A stretch of 64,000 bases of DNA from Callaeas wilsoni (lineage: Eukaryota; Chordata; Aves; Passeriformes; Callaeidae): positions 62,001 to 126,000 of the forward strand of contig VWPU01011449.1 in the NCBI GenBank assembly GCA_013398955.1. The letters are read 5' to 3'. Numbering within the stretch: position 1 is the first letter of the stretch; the number at the start of each line of letters is the position of its first letter. Both the position numbers and the translations under genes were made by a program. Shown piece after piece: positions 12,541 through 25,852 of this stretch. The notes under the pieces are model-generated. The model was not told the origin of the DNA. It made no database searches and saw nothing but the letters and a program-made list of their open reading frames with translations.

Positions 12541-12736
12541 ACAGGTTGCTCAAAGAAGTTGTAGCTTCTCCATCCCTAGAAGTGTTCAAAGCCATGTTGG
12601 ATGGGGCTGTGAGCTACCTGGTCTAGCGGAAGGTGTCCCTGCCCACAGTGGGAGAGTTGAAACTAGATGGTCTTTAAGGTCCCTTCAAACCCAAATCATT
12701 CTATGATTCTGTGACATGACTCTATGATTTGATTCT
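12541..12736 (+). mobile_element. CR1 LINE 3' end with intact octamer tail
   Basis: It starts at ACAGGTTGCTCAAAGAAG and continues through CATCCCTAGAAGTGTTCAAAG, TACCTGGTCTAGCGGAAGG and GGTCTTTAAGGTCCCTTC, then ATTCTATGATTCTGTGACATG and a second CTATGATTTGATTC. The degenerate octamer repeats at the end are the CR1 terminus. It is the same subfamily as the copies at 1545, 13930 and 55092. Confidence 0.93.
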
Positions 12737-13724
12737 TTCTATCAGATGAGTCAAGCATAAAGCCCCATGGCAGCGCATCAAACTTGGAATCCTCTTACGG
12801 CTCCCTACTTTCTGAGGATCCCTGCAACATTGTCGTGTTCATTAGATCGTGTAAACACTGACTCGAAGGTGATATGAAAAAGCAATCACAGGCAAAATTG
12901 TGACGTGGAGTCCGTTGAATGGATCCATGGATGCTTCCCCTGATTTGAAGCCAAGCAATTTCTATTCAAAATCAGATTTTTCTATAAAAAAATGTTAACT
13001 AGATGGGTTCAAGAAGAAAAAGTGCTAGATTAAAATCGATCCAGAAAATGGAATCTGTGTTTAGAACTAAATCCCAATTTCATTAAAGTGACCAGGAAAA
13101 TATTGTCTCTTTCAAAATTAAGGTGTTATCTGGGCTGAATTTAAACAGTGGTATTCTGCCTAAGTAGGTTGTGCACAGCAACAGGCATTTAAGGGCATTG
13201 TAATATTAAAAGTACCTTCAGTTCTATAGTGTTTTAAATCTTACATAGAAATGCATTCAGTAAAAGCATGAGTTCAGTTAAGAGTTATTCCATCTCCTTT
13301 ACTTTTATCACCAGTGATAGAAAAATAATAATCAGGAAGCAGGTACAGAGTTAGAGTCAAGCTGTTAAGAAGCCAAACAACACAAAATAATAGTTCTTTT
13401 CATGGCTATACTTTTTTTCATATTTTCTACTAATAAATTTTATTATCCATAAGAAGTAGTACTTCTGAAGAGAGAAATAAATATTGTGAAGATGTTTCCA
13501 TAAACACTCATCCGCCACATGAAATGTATTCATGCTATTATTTCTTACCCCGGTGGGTGTGCTTTCACAGACAACTGTGTTTTAGTATAATGCTGGAGGA
13601 AAAAGAATTTTAAACTTCCTCAGTTTCCCTGAGGGGAAAAATAAAGAAATCACACAGCTTTCCCGCGGGCTATTGTAGTTTAGGAATGGTATTCCTCAAT
13701 TTAATGTTCCCACTGAAACACTCC
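12737..13724. other. Unique AT-rich noncoding stretch
   Basis: Nothing assignable was seen. Confidence 0.5.
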
Positions 13725-13885
13725 AAACCATGTGCCACTCACTCATTCACCTTTCTCCCTCCCACACCCCCCTGCAAAGGGCTGGAGGGGGGAATTGGAA
13801 GAGCAAAAGGCAAGGAACAGTAACAACAACAAAGCCAATGACAGACGGTACAAGAAAGAGGTGAATAATTCACATAGGAAGCCAT
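13725..13885 (-). mobile_element. LTR fragment of an avian endogenous retrovirus
   Basis: The plus strand holds CACTCACTCATTCACC, a CCTCCCACACCCCCC run, GGGCTGGAGGGGGGAATTGG and AGAGCAAAAGGCAAGGAAC, then GAGGTGAATAATTCACATA. In reverse this is the 3' part of the same broad LTR type as the element at 4305 (C/G-run followed by an A-rich and AACAAC segment). The U3 part and the TG start are missing. The boundary with the CR1 copy at 13930 is only about 45 bp away. It may be a remnant truncated before or by the CR1 insertion. Family assignment is by eye. Confidence 0.5.
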
Positions 13886-13929
13886 GACATCACCTTCCTG
13901 ATCTGGAAAGGACCCCTTCCCCTGTCCCT

Positions 13930-14244
13930 GGCTCTAAGAGAGCAGGAGGGAGACTTTTGACAAGGCATGGAGAGACAGGGCAAGGAATAATTGGCTTCGA
14001 ACTGTCAGAGAGAAGGTTTAGGTTAGATGTTAGGAAGAAATTCTTTACTGTGAGGATGGTGGGGCTCTGGCACAGGTTGCCCAGAGATGTTATGCCTGTC
14101 CCATGTCTGGAGACATTCCAGGCCAAGTTGGATGGGGCCCTGAGAAACTTGGTCTAGTGGAAGGGGCCCCTGCCCATGCAATGGGGGTAAAAATAGATGA
14201 TCTTTAAGGTCTCTTCCAACCCAAACCATTTTGTGATTCTATGA
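13930..14244 (+). mobile_element. CR1 LINE, ~315 bp 3' portion
   Basis: A well-preserved copy. It reads through GAGACTTTTGACAAGGCATGG, GGTTTAGGTTAGATGTTAGG, AAATTCTTTACTGTGAGG, GGCACAGGTTGCCCAGAGATG, TTGGTCTAGTGGAAGG, GATGATCTTTAAGGTC and a CCATTTTGTGATTCTATGAC tail. Three overlapping open frames of 66-78 codons on both strands across it are artefacts of the repeat. Confidence 0.95.
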
Positions 14245-16431
14245 CTATATCTTTACTTTTACATTCAAATTCATCTATGCAGTTTTCCTGGAAAAAAAAA
14301 AGGAAAAAAATCAAGCACAGCAGAATTGCATTTATATAGATAGATGTCACCATGGTATTTATGATGAATGAAAATTAACAGCAAAGGACCAAATCAAAAT
14401 CCTCATAAGTAGATTGACAATACGTTGAGACCAAGGAGCACTGAGGTCCTATAATTTGTCACAGAATAAGATTTGGTGACTTGCTTTGTCCCTTTACACG
14501 CAGAACAGAATTGTGACTGTTTCCATGTCTCCAGGGTACCATGGTGAGGATCATTCCCTCACCAAGTGTGGTGGGAGGAAATTCCAGGGCATTAACACGC
14601 CTTCTATGGTTAGTTCCCACAATGTGTATGCTCCTGTCCACGAGCTTGGGTTCACAACAGTAAAAGTATATCACTGTGGTGTGATTTTGTAGAAAGATAG
14701 ATCTGGTAATCAAAAGCTTTGGGACAGCATGTATTTCAAGTATTTCCAGATCCATTTTTCCAATGGCACAGCTGGGTTTATTCAGACCATCACATTTTAG
14801 GCCATGGGAGGTGCTCCAAATCCCGCCTTACATGTGTCAGTGTCCCTAAATGTTCTTGATGGGAAGCCTGCAGAAGTCACAGCCTTATCTGCAATTTAGC
14901 TTCTAGTAGATGAGTAGCATATCTGGCGTCCCAAGAAATCAGCTATGAATTTAACAGCAAAACAATTTATGACACTGTAAACCTTTCATCTGGTCAAAAG
15001 CAGTGTCTGGTTTGAACCAAAATTAAATCACTTAGGAAGCTCAGAATCAGAAATCCTTCTTCCCTTCATCAGCTGCACTTTATCTTCAACAGGAATACCC
15101 ACTTTGACGGGCCAGCAAAGACAGGAAACGTTTGCATTAGGATTGCTAGCTAAATAGGTATTTTCAGATAAAGCATCAGGGCAGAAATTTAATCATCATG
15201 CAGCTGCTAAACTGAGTATTCCTCAGCCGAGTCCCATGCCAATGAATTCTAAGAGTCACTGTGTCAAGCACAGAGTGGTGTTACTCAGCCTTTGGTGGGT
15301 GCTGCCTAGGATCGAGCTGCTGGCAGTCAAGGATAAAATCTGGGAACACATCAGCTGAGCAGCAATCTCAAAAATCTCCAGAGAGCTCTCCTTTTCTTTC
15401 CTTCTCACCTATTCTATTCTTCAGTTCATGTTTTTTGTTTTAAAAACCAGTGTACTGAATACTACCTCCACTCCTGATCTAAGTCAATGGAAGCTAAGAG
15501 TATTATTAAAGCAAACATGCATTTTCTTCACAGTGTCTTGGCTTTTTGAAGTATCTCAGTTTTCCACATAATTTCGTAATTTATTCTATAAATCCATGGG
15601 AGTCTTTGTAATTGGCAATGAGCACATTATCATGAGTATTCCTGTACCCAAAAATCTTTAAAGTAGAATAGGTAGGAGGGAAAAACAAAACTAAGAGATG
15701 ATTGTTTGAAGCTGGACCGTAATATCTGCTGATAATTCTTCTGATGCTATTAATGCTATCACTTTAATTCTACTGATAAGATTAGCTACTTGTGCTTTTA
15801 CTAGGAAATTTAAGAAGAAGGTCATACCTCAAATATTTTCTTTCTTATTAGAGACTGCAGAGATAATCCAGGATTTATGGAGCCTTTGAGGCTTTGAAGC
15901 AGTAGCTACTGATGGATGAAATGTTTTGTGTATTGGAAAGGGAAGGAAAACAGAAAAAGGCAATGCATTTCTGCACAGTCTCTTGAGTGGAAAGCATAAA
16001 TGTCTGGTTATTATTTCTGATTTGCTTTCAACTCTTCAACTCAAGTTTAAAGATTCTACAGAGAGATTAAGCTTTAGAATTGTCTGTCTCAAATGTTATA
16101 GATGTAAATGTATTTCATTAAAAGAGGAATGTGTTTAAATAGGAAAAGTAATCAAGTGAAATTTCAGATCATAGACATCAATGAAAGCTTTTGCATTGCT
16201 TTCAGCAGAGCCAGCTTTTCACCAAGACATTTCATTTAAAAATCGAGTCAAAACCACTTTCTTTTTCATTACATCTCTATATTTCAGATTTAAAAAAAAA
16301 TTCACTGAAGCTCGTGGGACAAAGAAATATTAAAATTCCAAATGAATCTTATTGAACTATTTAGCCATGCCAGTGAGACAGAAAAATGTGTTTGGCAATC
16401 TCCCTTCATGAGAGCACTGCTGTGGCTGCAG
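14245..16431. other. Unique noncoding stretch
   Basis: No repeat or exon was recognised. A 98-codon minus-strand frame at 14459-14755 is overlapped by a 68-codon plus-strand frame. Neither shows a domain I know. Confidence 0.5.
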
Positions 16432-16446
16432 CCCCTAGATGGCACT
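16432..16446 (+). promoter_or_regulatory. Candidate CTCF-binding motif
   Basis: CCCCTAGATGGCACT matches the vertebrate CTCF core CCASYAGRKGGCRCY at 14 of 15 positions; only the third base (C for A) departs. It lies in a locally GC-richer patch of otherwise AT-rich DNA. CTCF binding would make this a possible loop anchor or insulator. Binding is not shown by sequence alone. Confidence 0.4.
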
Positions 16447-18880
16447 GCTAGAAGTGATCTTGCCAGCCAACCAAACCCTCGCAGTTCCACTTAAGAAAAT
16501 ACACTTTGGCTGTTGTGGTGAAGCTTACAGCAACAAGTACCTTGTTCTTTACCTTAAAGTCTGTCCTTCATGGAGTGGTTTGCTTTGTTTTGTTTTTTTT
16601 TTTTTTTTCCCAATGTGTAGCAAGAGTGCAAAATCATACTCATGAAAATAAATTATGTCAAAGCATGTCAAAATTCACACCACAAATGTGAATTTATCTG
16701 CATCATTTTATGAACCCCATTTAGCATTATAGGATGCTTGTGAGGCATAATTGGCTAAAAGTTACTATTGTAGGTTTTCAAAGGGTAGGATTGACCTCAT
16801 ATAATTTTCAGGGTGGGATTCAGGTTTGCTCTCGCACATCAGCGTTAATGTCTCTGTGACCTGTGTGCTCGTGTCTTTCTGCTGCTGCTCCAATGGGATT
16901 CAAATTTCCTATATTACGTCTGTGACGTCCATGAGGATAGCTCAGGTACATCAAGATATCTCAAATGGTACAAGAAGACTCTACATAGACAGCTGAATTC
17001 TGATCCTGACATTGGGTTAAATGAATTACACGTAATTTAAAATGAGTGAGGAACTGAATAACCAATGATATTCTGGAGAGATTGGAAATTAATGGCATAA
17101 GATAGCAAAAATTGTGCTCATGCCTATCCTCTAAACAAAGTACTTCCTCTTTCATTGAAACCCATTTTACAGCAGCAATACAAAGCCGTCAGCTTTGTTT
17201 GTCTCTCTGCTTCTGTCCCACCTCCTGAATATAAGGACCAAGCTTGAGACAGAAACTGATTTCAAAACCTGGCTATTAAATTTGCTGGCAATTATACAGG
17301 GGAGGTTTGGGGGGTAGCATGAAAAAAAGTCACTATAAATACATTCCGTGTAGAGAAGTTTAGGATAGGACACTGTCACTATCACAAAAAATTAAGGAAA
17401 GATCTTTGCATTGTAGAAGGTAATGCCTTTTCCATGGCTGGCCATTAGATTAGATGGATTAGGCAACAAATGAAGTGTAAAGGAAAGGGTGTGTTAGCAT
17501 TTGCCAGCAGTAATTGTGTTCTGATGCAAGTGGAACTTGGAAAGACTACTCAGTTGAATTGCTCAGTGGAAGATAATGACACGTATAAGCTTGCTCCTGT
17601 CCTAGAAAATAGCTAATGTTGTCTTTGGGTACCAGAAATTTGTGTCAGAAAAACCCACTCAGGGTAAGTCCAACTGACATTATTCCTTTCCAAAAGTGAA
17701 TCCAAAGCAAATAGATAATATTCTCTATTCTCCATTGCAACTTTTTAATAGTCATTTTGACTGATTATATTTATACAAGGTTTGGGGGGAAAAGGTCCAC
17801 TGAATTTATGGCAACATAAAATCCATCATCCACAGTTATTTTACACCTTTGTGTCAGAACACCAGAGACTGTAAGTCATGGTTGTCATCAGCATCTTAGA
17901 GTGCCTGACAGGTTTCTCTGTTCTTTCTTCAATGACATTTTGACATTTTGGAATTTTTGTTCCGATCTGTGAGTGTGCACATGAATGAGTAGCTCATGTA
18001 TAAGTCATGAGACAAGACTGAACAGCAAGAGCAAGAGCCAGCATTGATATCAGAGAGGAGCTCCCTCCCTCTAATCTCTAAATGCATAAAGCAGTCTGAG
18101 GATGAGTAGGTAGCATAACTTTTACATGAAATACAAAAAATATACCTGTAGCTACTGCATATCTACCTAGATAACTCAATATTATATATAACTGCGAAAT
18201 AACAGTAATAAAAACAATAATAAAAATAGTTAACATTAAAAAGCACAGATTTTTTAAATGGCAATCAAAAGAGAGGAGCAACATCAAGAAAACACTGGTT
18301 TGGGAAGTAGATCTGAAAGGTCTAAACACCTTATGCCTAACAATAAATACAGATGACATCAATATCAAAAGAAAGAAAAATTCCAAGAAATCCACACAAA
18401 TGTTATTTCTATAGGCTAAGCTAGAAGAATGCTATTAGTCACATAGTTCATGCCTAGCAAACCCACCCATATGAAAAAGGATCTGATTCAGAAAAAAAAT
18501 TTTAAAAAATAAAATTAAGGTGTCTGTTAGATTTTCTTCTACATTCTGATGTATTTCCCATGATTTTTGGCATTTTTATCTTTGCTTGTTCTTTAATTTG
18601 TCACAGAAACCCCCTTCTGTCTCATGTAGAATGGAACCAAGAGACAGGAGGCTATAAATAAAAGTGACAGGGGCATGCCAAAACTCAAAAGATACTTCAT
18701 ACAGCACCCAGACAAAGGTTCCTAAAGCATTTTCTAAAGGCTAACCTGTCTCTACTCCCTCCTCCCACAATGGCTATAATGTGATCCAAATGAAGGTCAT
18801 CCTAGTTGAGCAAAGGGCAATGCAGCACAAATATTTCTTTGCAGCTTGATGGGTAACATAGATCAAAATTGTTTTCCATG
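16447..18880. other. Unique noncoding stretch with a T17-class homopolymer
   Basis: A run of T at about 16591-16608 gives an F-rich frame that is not a gene. Nothing else was recognised. A 105-codon minus-strand frame at 18078-18395 is rich in hydrophobic residues because the strand is T-rich. Confidence 0.5.
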
Positions 18881-19022
18881 AATCACAGACAAGTTTAGGT
18901 TGGAAGGCACCCTAAAGACCTAGTTTCAACCCCTCTGCCTTGGGAAGGGAAAACTTCCAGTAGACCAGGTTGCTCAGAGCCCCATCCAACCTGACCGTGA
19001 ACACTGCCAGAGATGGGACAGC
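18881..19022 (-). mobile_element. CR1 LINE 3' fragment
   Basis: The plus strand shows the reversed CR1 tail: AATCACAGACAAGTTTAGG, TTGGAAGGCACCCTAAAGAC, CAACCCCTCTGCCTTGGG, CCAGTAGACCAGGTTGCTCAG and CCCCATCCAACCTGACC. It breaks off after AGAGATGGGACA. The length of about 140 bp is typical of severely 5'-truncated copies. Confidence 0.92.
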
Positions 19023-22000
19023 AAAAACATGTGTCACCTGTACAAGGTCTATCGTGTGAGATTAGGATGTAACAGGATATACCAGCCAGCTCTGTGTTTA
19101 CCTCCAAGGCCAAGCAGCATTAATTATCCTTAGGGCATCTCTCACCAAAGAACACGGAGTTTTTCTGGCTGTGTCTCTTGGTGCGGAATGAACTCATGTC
19201 AGAGGGAGTCAGAGCTAGAGCACCAGCGAGCACACAACCTGCACTGAGCAGTGAGTTTAACACTTCCAGCTTACAACCCATTGTTACTGCTGTTGCTTTG
19301 AGATAACAATGCACTACACAAAGGAAACGCAGCCCAGCTTCCAGTTAATCCATAACAATGCAGGGATGCAGATAATCCTCCTTCTACAAGTTTCCTTCAA
19401 AAGGCAAAACACAGGACAGAGCACGGCTGACTATTCTGTAAAGTCTGGTTGAGTTACAGCATGAGAGAGTGTATAGCACTTCAGGTGAGAGATCTGCCTT
19501 GCCCTGTGTTATGGCTTCATTTTGAGCCAGAGTTAATATCTAGAGACAAGTAAAAGAAATAGGCCCATTATAAAGCGATCCTTTTTCTGTACCTCTCAAA
19601 TTCTGGGAATCAATAGGTTTTATGATTTCCTGCGGGAGAGGTGAAGCCAGTTATAAGAACAACAGGCAGTTTGAGATATTTTTGTCTCCTAGGTCTCTGG
19701 CACAGAGTATAGCTAATATTAGTGATACAACAGAAATAAATGTGCTAAGTAATTAAATTTACTGAAAATCCCTCTCCCATCATTAAGAAGCCTGTTTTTG
19801 CATATTACTTTTTGAGGTTATAGGAATCCTTTTTTTTCCCCATAGTTTTGAGGGCTAAGTGTGACTTTGACCTCTTACTAATGATTGGAAAAAGGACGTT
19901 GCACACTTGGGAAGACTCTTGGAGTAAAGAGTGCTTGTGAAGGCATGCATAGAAGAAAGCAAATTTTCAGGGTGGGGCTGGTAGAGGGTTTTGACAGCCA
20001 GTTGCAAATATTATTTCTGATCTGAGCATCCTGCATCACTCCACATTGCATAACACTGATCAGATGAACCTCTGTCTCCACAGCTGTAATTCCTTTCTAG
20101 TGGTTAGGATTATTAAGCAGTTGTCCTACCTTCCCATATTAGCTACCAAAGCTGAAAATAACTCCTGTGAGTCATACAGCTGGCACTATGATACCTGCAT
20201 GCTCAGGTTCCACGACACTGCGGTGTGAGTACAGCTGCCCATGAAATGCCTTTTTAAAAAAGAAAAAAATAAATAAAAAAAAAGAAAAGAAAAAGAAAAC
20301 ATGGTGTTCTCAAATGTGGTCCCAAAGCAGTACACAGAACACCTTTTTTTCAGAAATCCCACCTCGGCTAAGGTGAGATAAAGATACTCATGTTATCTGT
20401 CGCTTCTGAGTGCAGAAATACATGGTATGCTAAGGTCAAAGCCAGAAGTACAATTTTAGAGAGCGAACTAAGGAAAGATTAGTGACGAAGTTTGTATTTG
20501 TGAAAGCATTTAAGAAACGAAATAAAATTGTTACACTTCGGATTTGTAGAGTACAAAGGAAAATGCATTAGATTTTATAGAGATAGGGTTAGACTTTTGA
20601 ATACAGACATCTAAACTGCACATTACACACCAGAAAACCCATTAGTTTACACAATCTGAATAAATGCATGCATATGTATTACTTAAAATCTTATTTAGAT
20701 ATGTACAGGGGTTTTTAGGATTGTACATGTTACTGGCTTGGAAGGTATCTGAGGATATCCTGTGCCTCGGTGCTGTACTGCTGTTATCCTCTGCTACATG
20801 TTGAAGGATATCCATATGGCTACTCTTTCTTCTGCTGGACCCTCTTTGACAACAACTTATGAAGCCACTAATCCACTTAAATGGGAACCTTAAAGCTCAT
20901 ATGGTACATTTAGAACAAAATGTGCTTTTTCTCTCCCAAATTTCCAAATGAATGTTCCGTCTTGAAAAGGCTGGATATTTTTCTTCATCTTACCATCCTG
21001 GCACACCATAAGAAGGCTAGCACTGAGTACCAGAAGATAACCCAGACTTCCAGCATGTCCAGTCAGGTTGAAGAAGGTGTGAAAAGAAATAGGAACTCCA
21101 AATCTACTATCTATACAAATTAAGATACTAAACTAATAGCTAAACTCCCAGTACCACCTTGGCTTATACAATATGAAAATCATATCACCAAAATTGCAGC
21201 AAAGGACTTCAAGAGTCTGATGTAATTTAAATAGTAAGAGGATCTCCATGCATAAGAATGTATAAAATCCTGGTGCTTTAAGTCACAAATTGTGCTTACT
21301 TAGTAAGGTTTAAAATGAAAGACTTCACTTTAGATAGAATGAAACTAGAAGGTGTCTCTAGGAAGAATTAACAACATATTCTAGAACATTCAGGTTGAAA
21401 TACCCCATAAGACAATTTGTAACATTGGTGCTCAAATCTTTCATTTAATTTTTTAGTCAAATAAAACAAATTAGTCCAAAAACAGAGTCCTAAAGGTTGC
21501 TAATAAAAAACTGGCAAAATGTGCTGGATTTACTGTATTCTCATTCTCATTCTTGTTGATCATCTCCTGATCTTACAATGCGCTAACTACAATTTTTGAA
21601 TTATTTTTTGAATAGTTTGAATTCCGTGTAAATTCTCTGCAAAGTTATTCATGTGTATCAACAAGCAATGGCTTGAGGCATTTTCTCAGACTGTCAAGGC
21701 TTTGGATAAAGGGTGAATGTAGCATTCATTTAAATCAGCATATTGATTAAAAAAGGTTGTTGGGTTATTTTTAACTTCAGCTGCTAGCCTGCCACCGAAG
21801 AGCTCTAGTAGCCATTCTGCAGCTAGAAGATACTTTGGTTTTTGAGAAATAGTGGTTGTACTGGTTTGCCAGGCCAGTACTTCGCATAACTCTGGAACAG
21901 TTGAAGCAGCAATATATGATTCATAATTGGTATATTTAGTCACATATGATTTCTTTTTGAACTAGATGTTGAGTAGATATATTTTCCTTTTTTTAATAAA

Positions 22001-22085
22001 ATATTGTGGTTCTACAAATGCATATACATGTACAGATCATTGTGTTCACAGGAGAAAAGCACACAACACCTCCATTAAAAACAAA
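19023..22085. other. Unique noncoding stretch with an A/G-rich tract
   Basis: An A-rich purine tract lies at about 20256-20300. Otherwise I see nothing assignable. Open frames are 85 codons or less and unrelated to known families. Confidence 0.5.
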
Positions 22086-22108
22086 AGGAAGAAAGAAAGA
22101 AAGAAAGA
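22086..22108 (+). repeat. (GAAA)n microsatellite
   Basis: There are about five tandem GAAA units, interrupted at the left by AGGAA. Confidence 0.85.
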
Positions 22109-22150
22109 CAATATTAAATAAATTACCTTTCCTTTCTAATATATTTCATG

Positions 22151-22358
22151 CAACCACAGAAGGATTTGAATTGAAAGGAACTTTAAATATTATCTAGTTT
22201 CAACCCCCTGCCATGGGCAGGGATACCTTCCCCTAGACTAAGTTGCTCAAAACCTCATCAAACATGACTGTACACTTCCAGGGATGGAATGTTCACAGCT
22301 TCTCTGGGCAACCACTGCCAGTGCTTCACCACCCTCAGAGAGTTTCATCTAAACATCC
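22151..22358 (-). mobile_element. CR1 LINE 3' fragment, diverged
   Basis: The plus strand reads CAACCACAGAAGGATTTG (decayed octamer end), CAACCCCCTGCCATGGGCAGG, CTTCCCCTAGACTAAGTTGCTC, TTCCAGGGATGGAATGTTCAC, CTCTGGGCAACC and CACCACCCTCAGAGAG, all in reversed CR1 order. It is more diverged than the copy at 60931 but of the same tail type. Confidence 0.92.
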
Positions 22359-25300
22359 ACAATGTTAGGCAATGTCCACAAGGCTCTCTGACTCTTGAGG
22401 GTAAAACAAGATAATTTAAAAGATGATTTAATAAGTTTAAATTCATCCTTCTGCCATGCAGTCAGAGGGACGAAGTAAAAGATAACACCCCATTTTAAAG
22501 CTTACTTCTTCTGCTTTCCAGCTGGAGCAGTTTCTGCAATTTTTTTTTATTGTTTTTTTGTTTGGTTGGGTTTTTGTTTTTAATCCACATATATAATTAA
22601 AGGGATGAAAAAAGTTTTCTGCATGATTTTCTGTATTTTCTTTCCTCTTCGTTAATTCACTTTACCTCTAGCGACCATCAAAGAATTGTTAGAACTCAGA
22701 TGTAGTAAGAGACCTCTGGAAAGTTCTCATGTTTCCTAATAAAACTATATAAATGTTTTCTTGTGTATCTGTTTCCTTCAAAGATTCCATTTATTCTTTT
22801 CACCAACAATGATACACATTATCAATTAATATCCTGTTTGCCTTTTGGTCAGCCAGACAACAGACTGGGATAAATGAATTCCTTAAACTGTATGTTAGGA
22901 AACATTCAGCTATAATTTATGACACCCCAACCCATTCCATGCCCCTGCTCTCTTCTTTTCCTTGCTACCTATACAGCACTTCGCAAAGCAAACGTGTTGG
23001 AGAAATGTTTTTTCTCAGGCATTCATGACATCGCAAAGGTTCAGAAGGGCTGGAAACTACAATCAGCATTTGGCTTTCATGAACCCCTAGAGAGCCTTTT
23101 CTCTCACGCATTAAATGCACAACAAATAGGGCAATCTCTGCTCTTAGAGTAGTCGTTGTGGAGGTGACAAGTCTATTGCAATGGTGTCAGGAACCCAGCA
23201 TGTGTACTCTCCCTAGACATGCAATTTGAATTCTCTGTTGGTAAAAATCAGCATTGTTTTTTCTGACTTCTGTGGAGCTATTCCTGATGACAGCTGTTGA
23301 GCTGTTGGCCAGCAGTTTCCAAGTGCTTGATTTTATGGTATGTGGATAGTCCCAGACTGCAGAGCTTTCCCTTTAATTTCAGTAGATCCTTTAGTAAATT
23401 TAAAGAGGGTTTGTGAAAAGACAAGAATTCAGTACTAGATGTTGCTATCCTGCAGATTTCCATAGGAACACAATGTACTTATCTCCCTAGGTAGTCATTT
23501 GATAGAGTTATGAAGCAATATACCCTAGAAATATCTTTTTCTGTCATATTTATAGCAATTATGTCAAATTGTGAATTTAAATAATTTGAGCTGATTACTG
23601 CAGGTTTGTGAAAACACACAGTTTGACGTATTCACAAGTTTCAATTACTGTATGTGAAATGTAATTATATGGAGTACAAAGCTCCAGGGGAAGTTGTGTT
23701 TTCTAAATACACCTTGTCTGTATCGCAATGATCTTTACTCCTTTTTTCCCTCCAAATCTGAAAATATAATAAATTTTGTCAATGGCTCATCATTTGTCAG
23801 ATTCCAATTTCAAAATCTCCAGCCTATGTACAAAGAGAAAAAATCATCACAATCTCAGCAACCCATGTGCTTTTTCATCATATAAATAGAATAATTCTTC
23901 AATTTTGTTTTATATTTTTCTGGCCACTGTTCAAGATACCCTGAGCACTGTTGTTACTGAGAGAAAGCTTAGGGTACAATGTCAATGGTTTCAAAACAAG
24001 CTATTGAAAGAAGAAACTTGATAATGATTAATCACCTGATTTGTTTGGAAATTTTAGGAGTCATTTTCTTAAAGTTATCATACCCCTTTTAGTGCCCAGC
24101 TGTTCCCTATGACAAAAAAGATGACTGATCATCTGATCATCAGGTCCTGCCACCTGTGATTGTAGGAAGCATACAGCAAATGTACTGTCTTACACACACA
24201 TCCTCCCAAATCCCACACAGCTCGGACCTTCCTAAAGGATCCTGGTTAAAATGTGCTCCAGGAAAGGAGCAGGAGGGCTGAGGGCTGTGGAAGGTGGCAG
24301 TGGGTGGAAGTTAGCACTTTGCCGTGGTGCTGATCCCAATGTTTATAACAGCTTTCTCTTTTGTCCTTGCAAGACATTTGGTGTTAGCCCCAGTGCCACA
24401 AACACTGGCATCAGTGGTTGTATTTCTACGAGCTCTGCAGCTTCATCCACAGAACTTCCCATATGGAAATGCCGATTAAAATTTATATAATGCTTTTAAA
24501 TACACAAAGTTTCAGAGCTGTTAAACTTGATCAGCTCTAAAGCATCTGTGTATTTCATTTGCATCTGACAAAAACAGATTGACATTAAAATCCATTTTAT
24601 TTGGGTTGCTGTAATAACCCCAAATAACCCTAAATTCCTTCTGTTCATATTTACTCACATTCATGGCTTTGGAAACTCCTTATCTTTTTGATGTCTTTAT
24701 TTTCATTGCTAGTGAAGCTGTTTTCATATCTAGCATGGGATGCAGATCTGTTTATTTTATTTTTGACAAATTGTGAACCAGACATGAAGGAAGACATTTG
24801 TGATTATTCTTTCTCCTTAAACAACTACATGTCCTTTCTATTGTGTCATTTATCAAAATAATTCTAATTATTATCATTCAAATTTCAAATTTCCTTCCTC
24901 CTAAAGAGCTGAAAAATATGCTCTTGACAGGTTTGACAGTGGTTTGATGTGAACTTCTGCTTTAAAGGACCAGTAAAAGCCTTTTTTACTATCTGGGTAA
25001 ATATGACTTTCAATCCCAAAATAGCACAATTTATTTCCGATTAACTGGAAATGTGCAGGATAAAAAGTGAGGAAACCTTTCTTTTTAAAATAAATTATAT
25101 AACTCCTAGGTGTACTCGATTACAGTGTTGCTTTGACACAAGACAGAACTTTCCTGTTGACTTTGATGACTAAACATTTTATTGCTGTATCCTTAGCTGA
25201 CAAACATTCCTAAAAGGCAATCAGGGTGACACGTCATTTCCAAAAGCGACCACAGTGTCCCAGAATAATTCTGGAAGAGTGCTGATCTCATGTTCTGCTC

Positions 25301-25852
25301 ACATTGGTATAATGTTTTGAAAAAGATCATCAGAATAGAAAATCAAAAATGAAAAAGTGAAACCTATTGTAATACCATTTAGTTTCCAGAGCCTTTGAAT
25401 GTAATGAAAAATATGGCTAGAAATAATGCATTCTCTACCAGCCATTTTCTGCATAATGACTTACATTATTGCCATTTCCTTTAACCTATTTAAAAGGATT
25501 TCTAGAAAGGAGTAGTCTACATAAATGAGAATATATTTAATTTCCTGAAGATGTGAGCAAGTTTTACATAAAAGTGTAAGTGCATTTACTTTCTCAGAAA
25601 TCTAGAATTATCTGTATGAATAGATGAGGAACCAGTGCCACTTTCATTTATACAGTGTAGGAGCCCAAATAATGCAGTTAGTGCAAATAATTACCTGTCT
25701 ACATGATCTTCACATTCATCCTCTCACATGGTAGTTTTTTTCCACTGATTTAAATTTCTGACCAATTAGTTGAAAGTTCAGCAATGAATATAAAAGATGT
25801 GTGTTTCTGCATTTCTAAAAATCCAAATAAACCCAAACTAATTTATGAGAAT
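22359..25852. other. Unique noncoding stretch with a G/T-rich tract
   Basis: A G/T-rich run at about 22540-22582 is the complement-strand counterpart of the A/C-rich tracts listed below. No exon or named repeat was seen. Confidence 0.5.

Noticed and set aside
13890..14229. Three overlapping frames as genes
   Set aside because: All lie within the CR1 copy at 13930-14244 and reflect repeat sequence.
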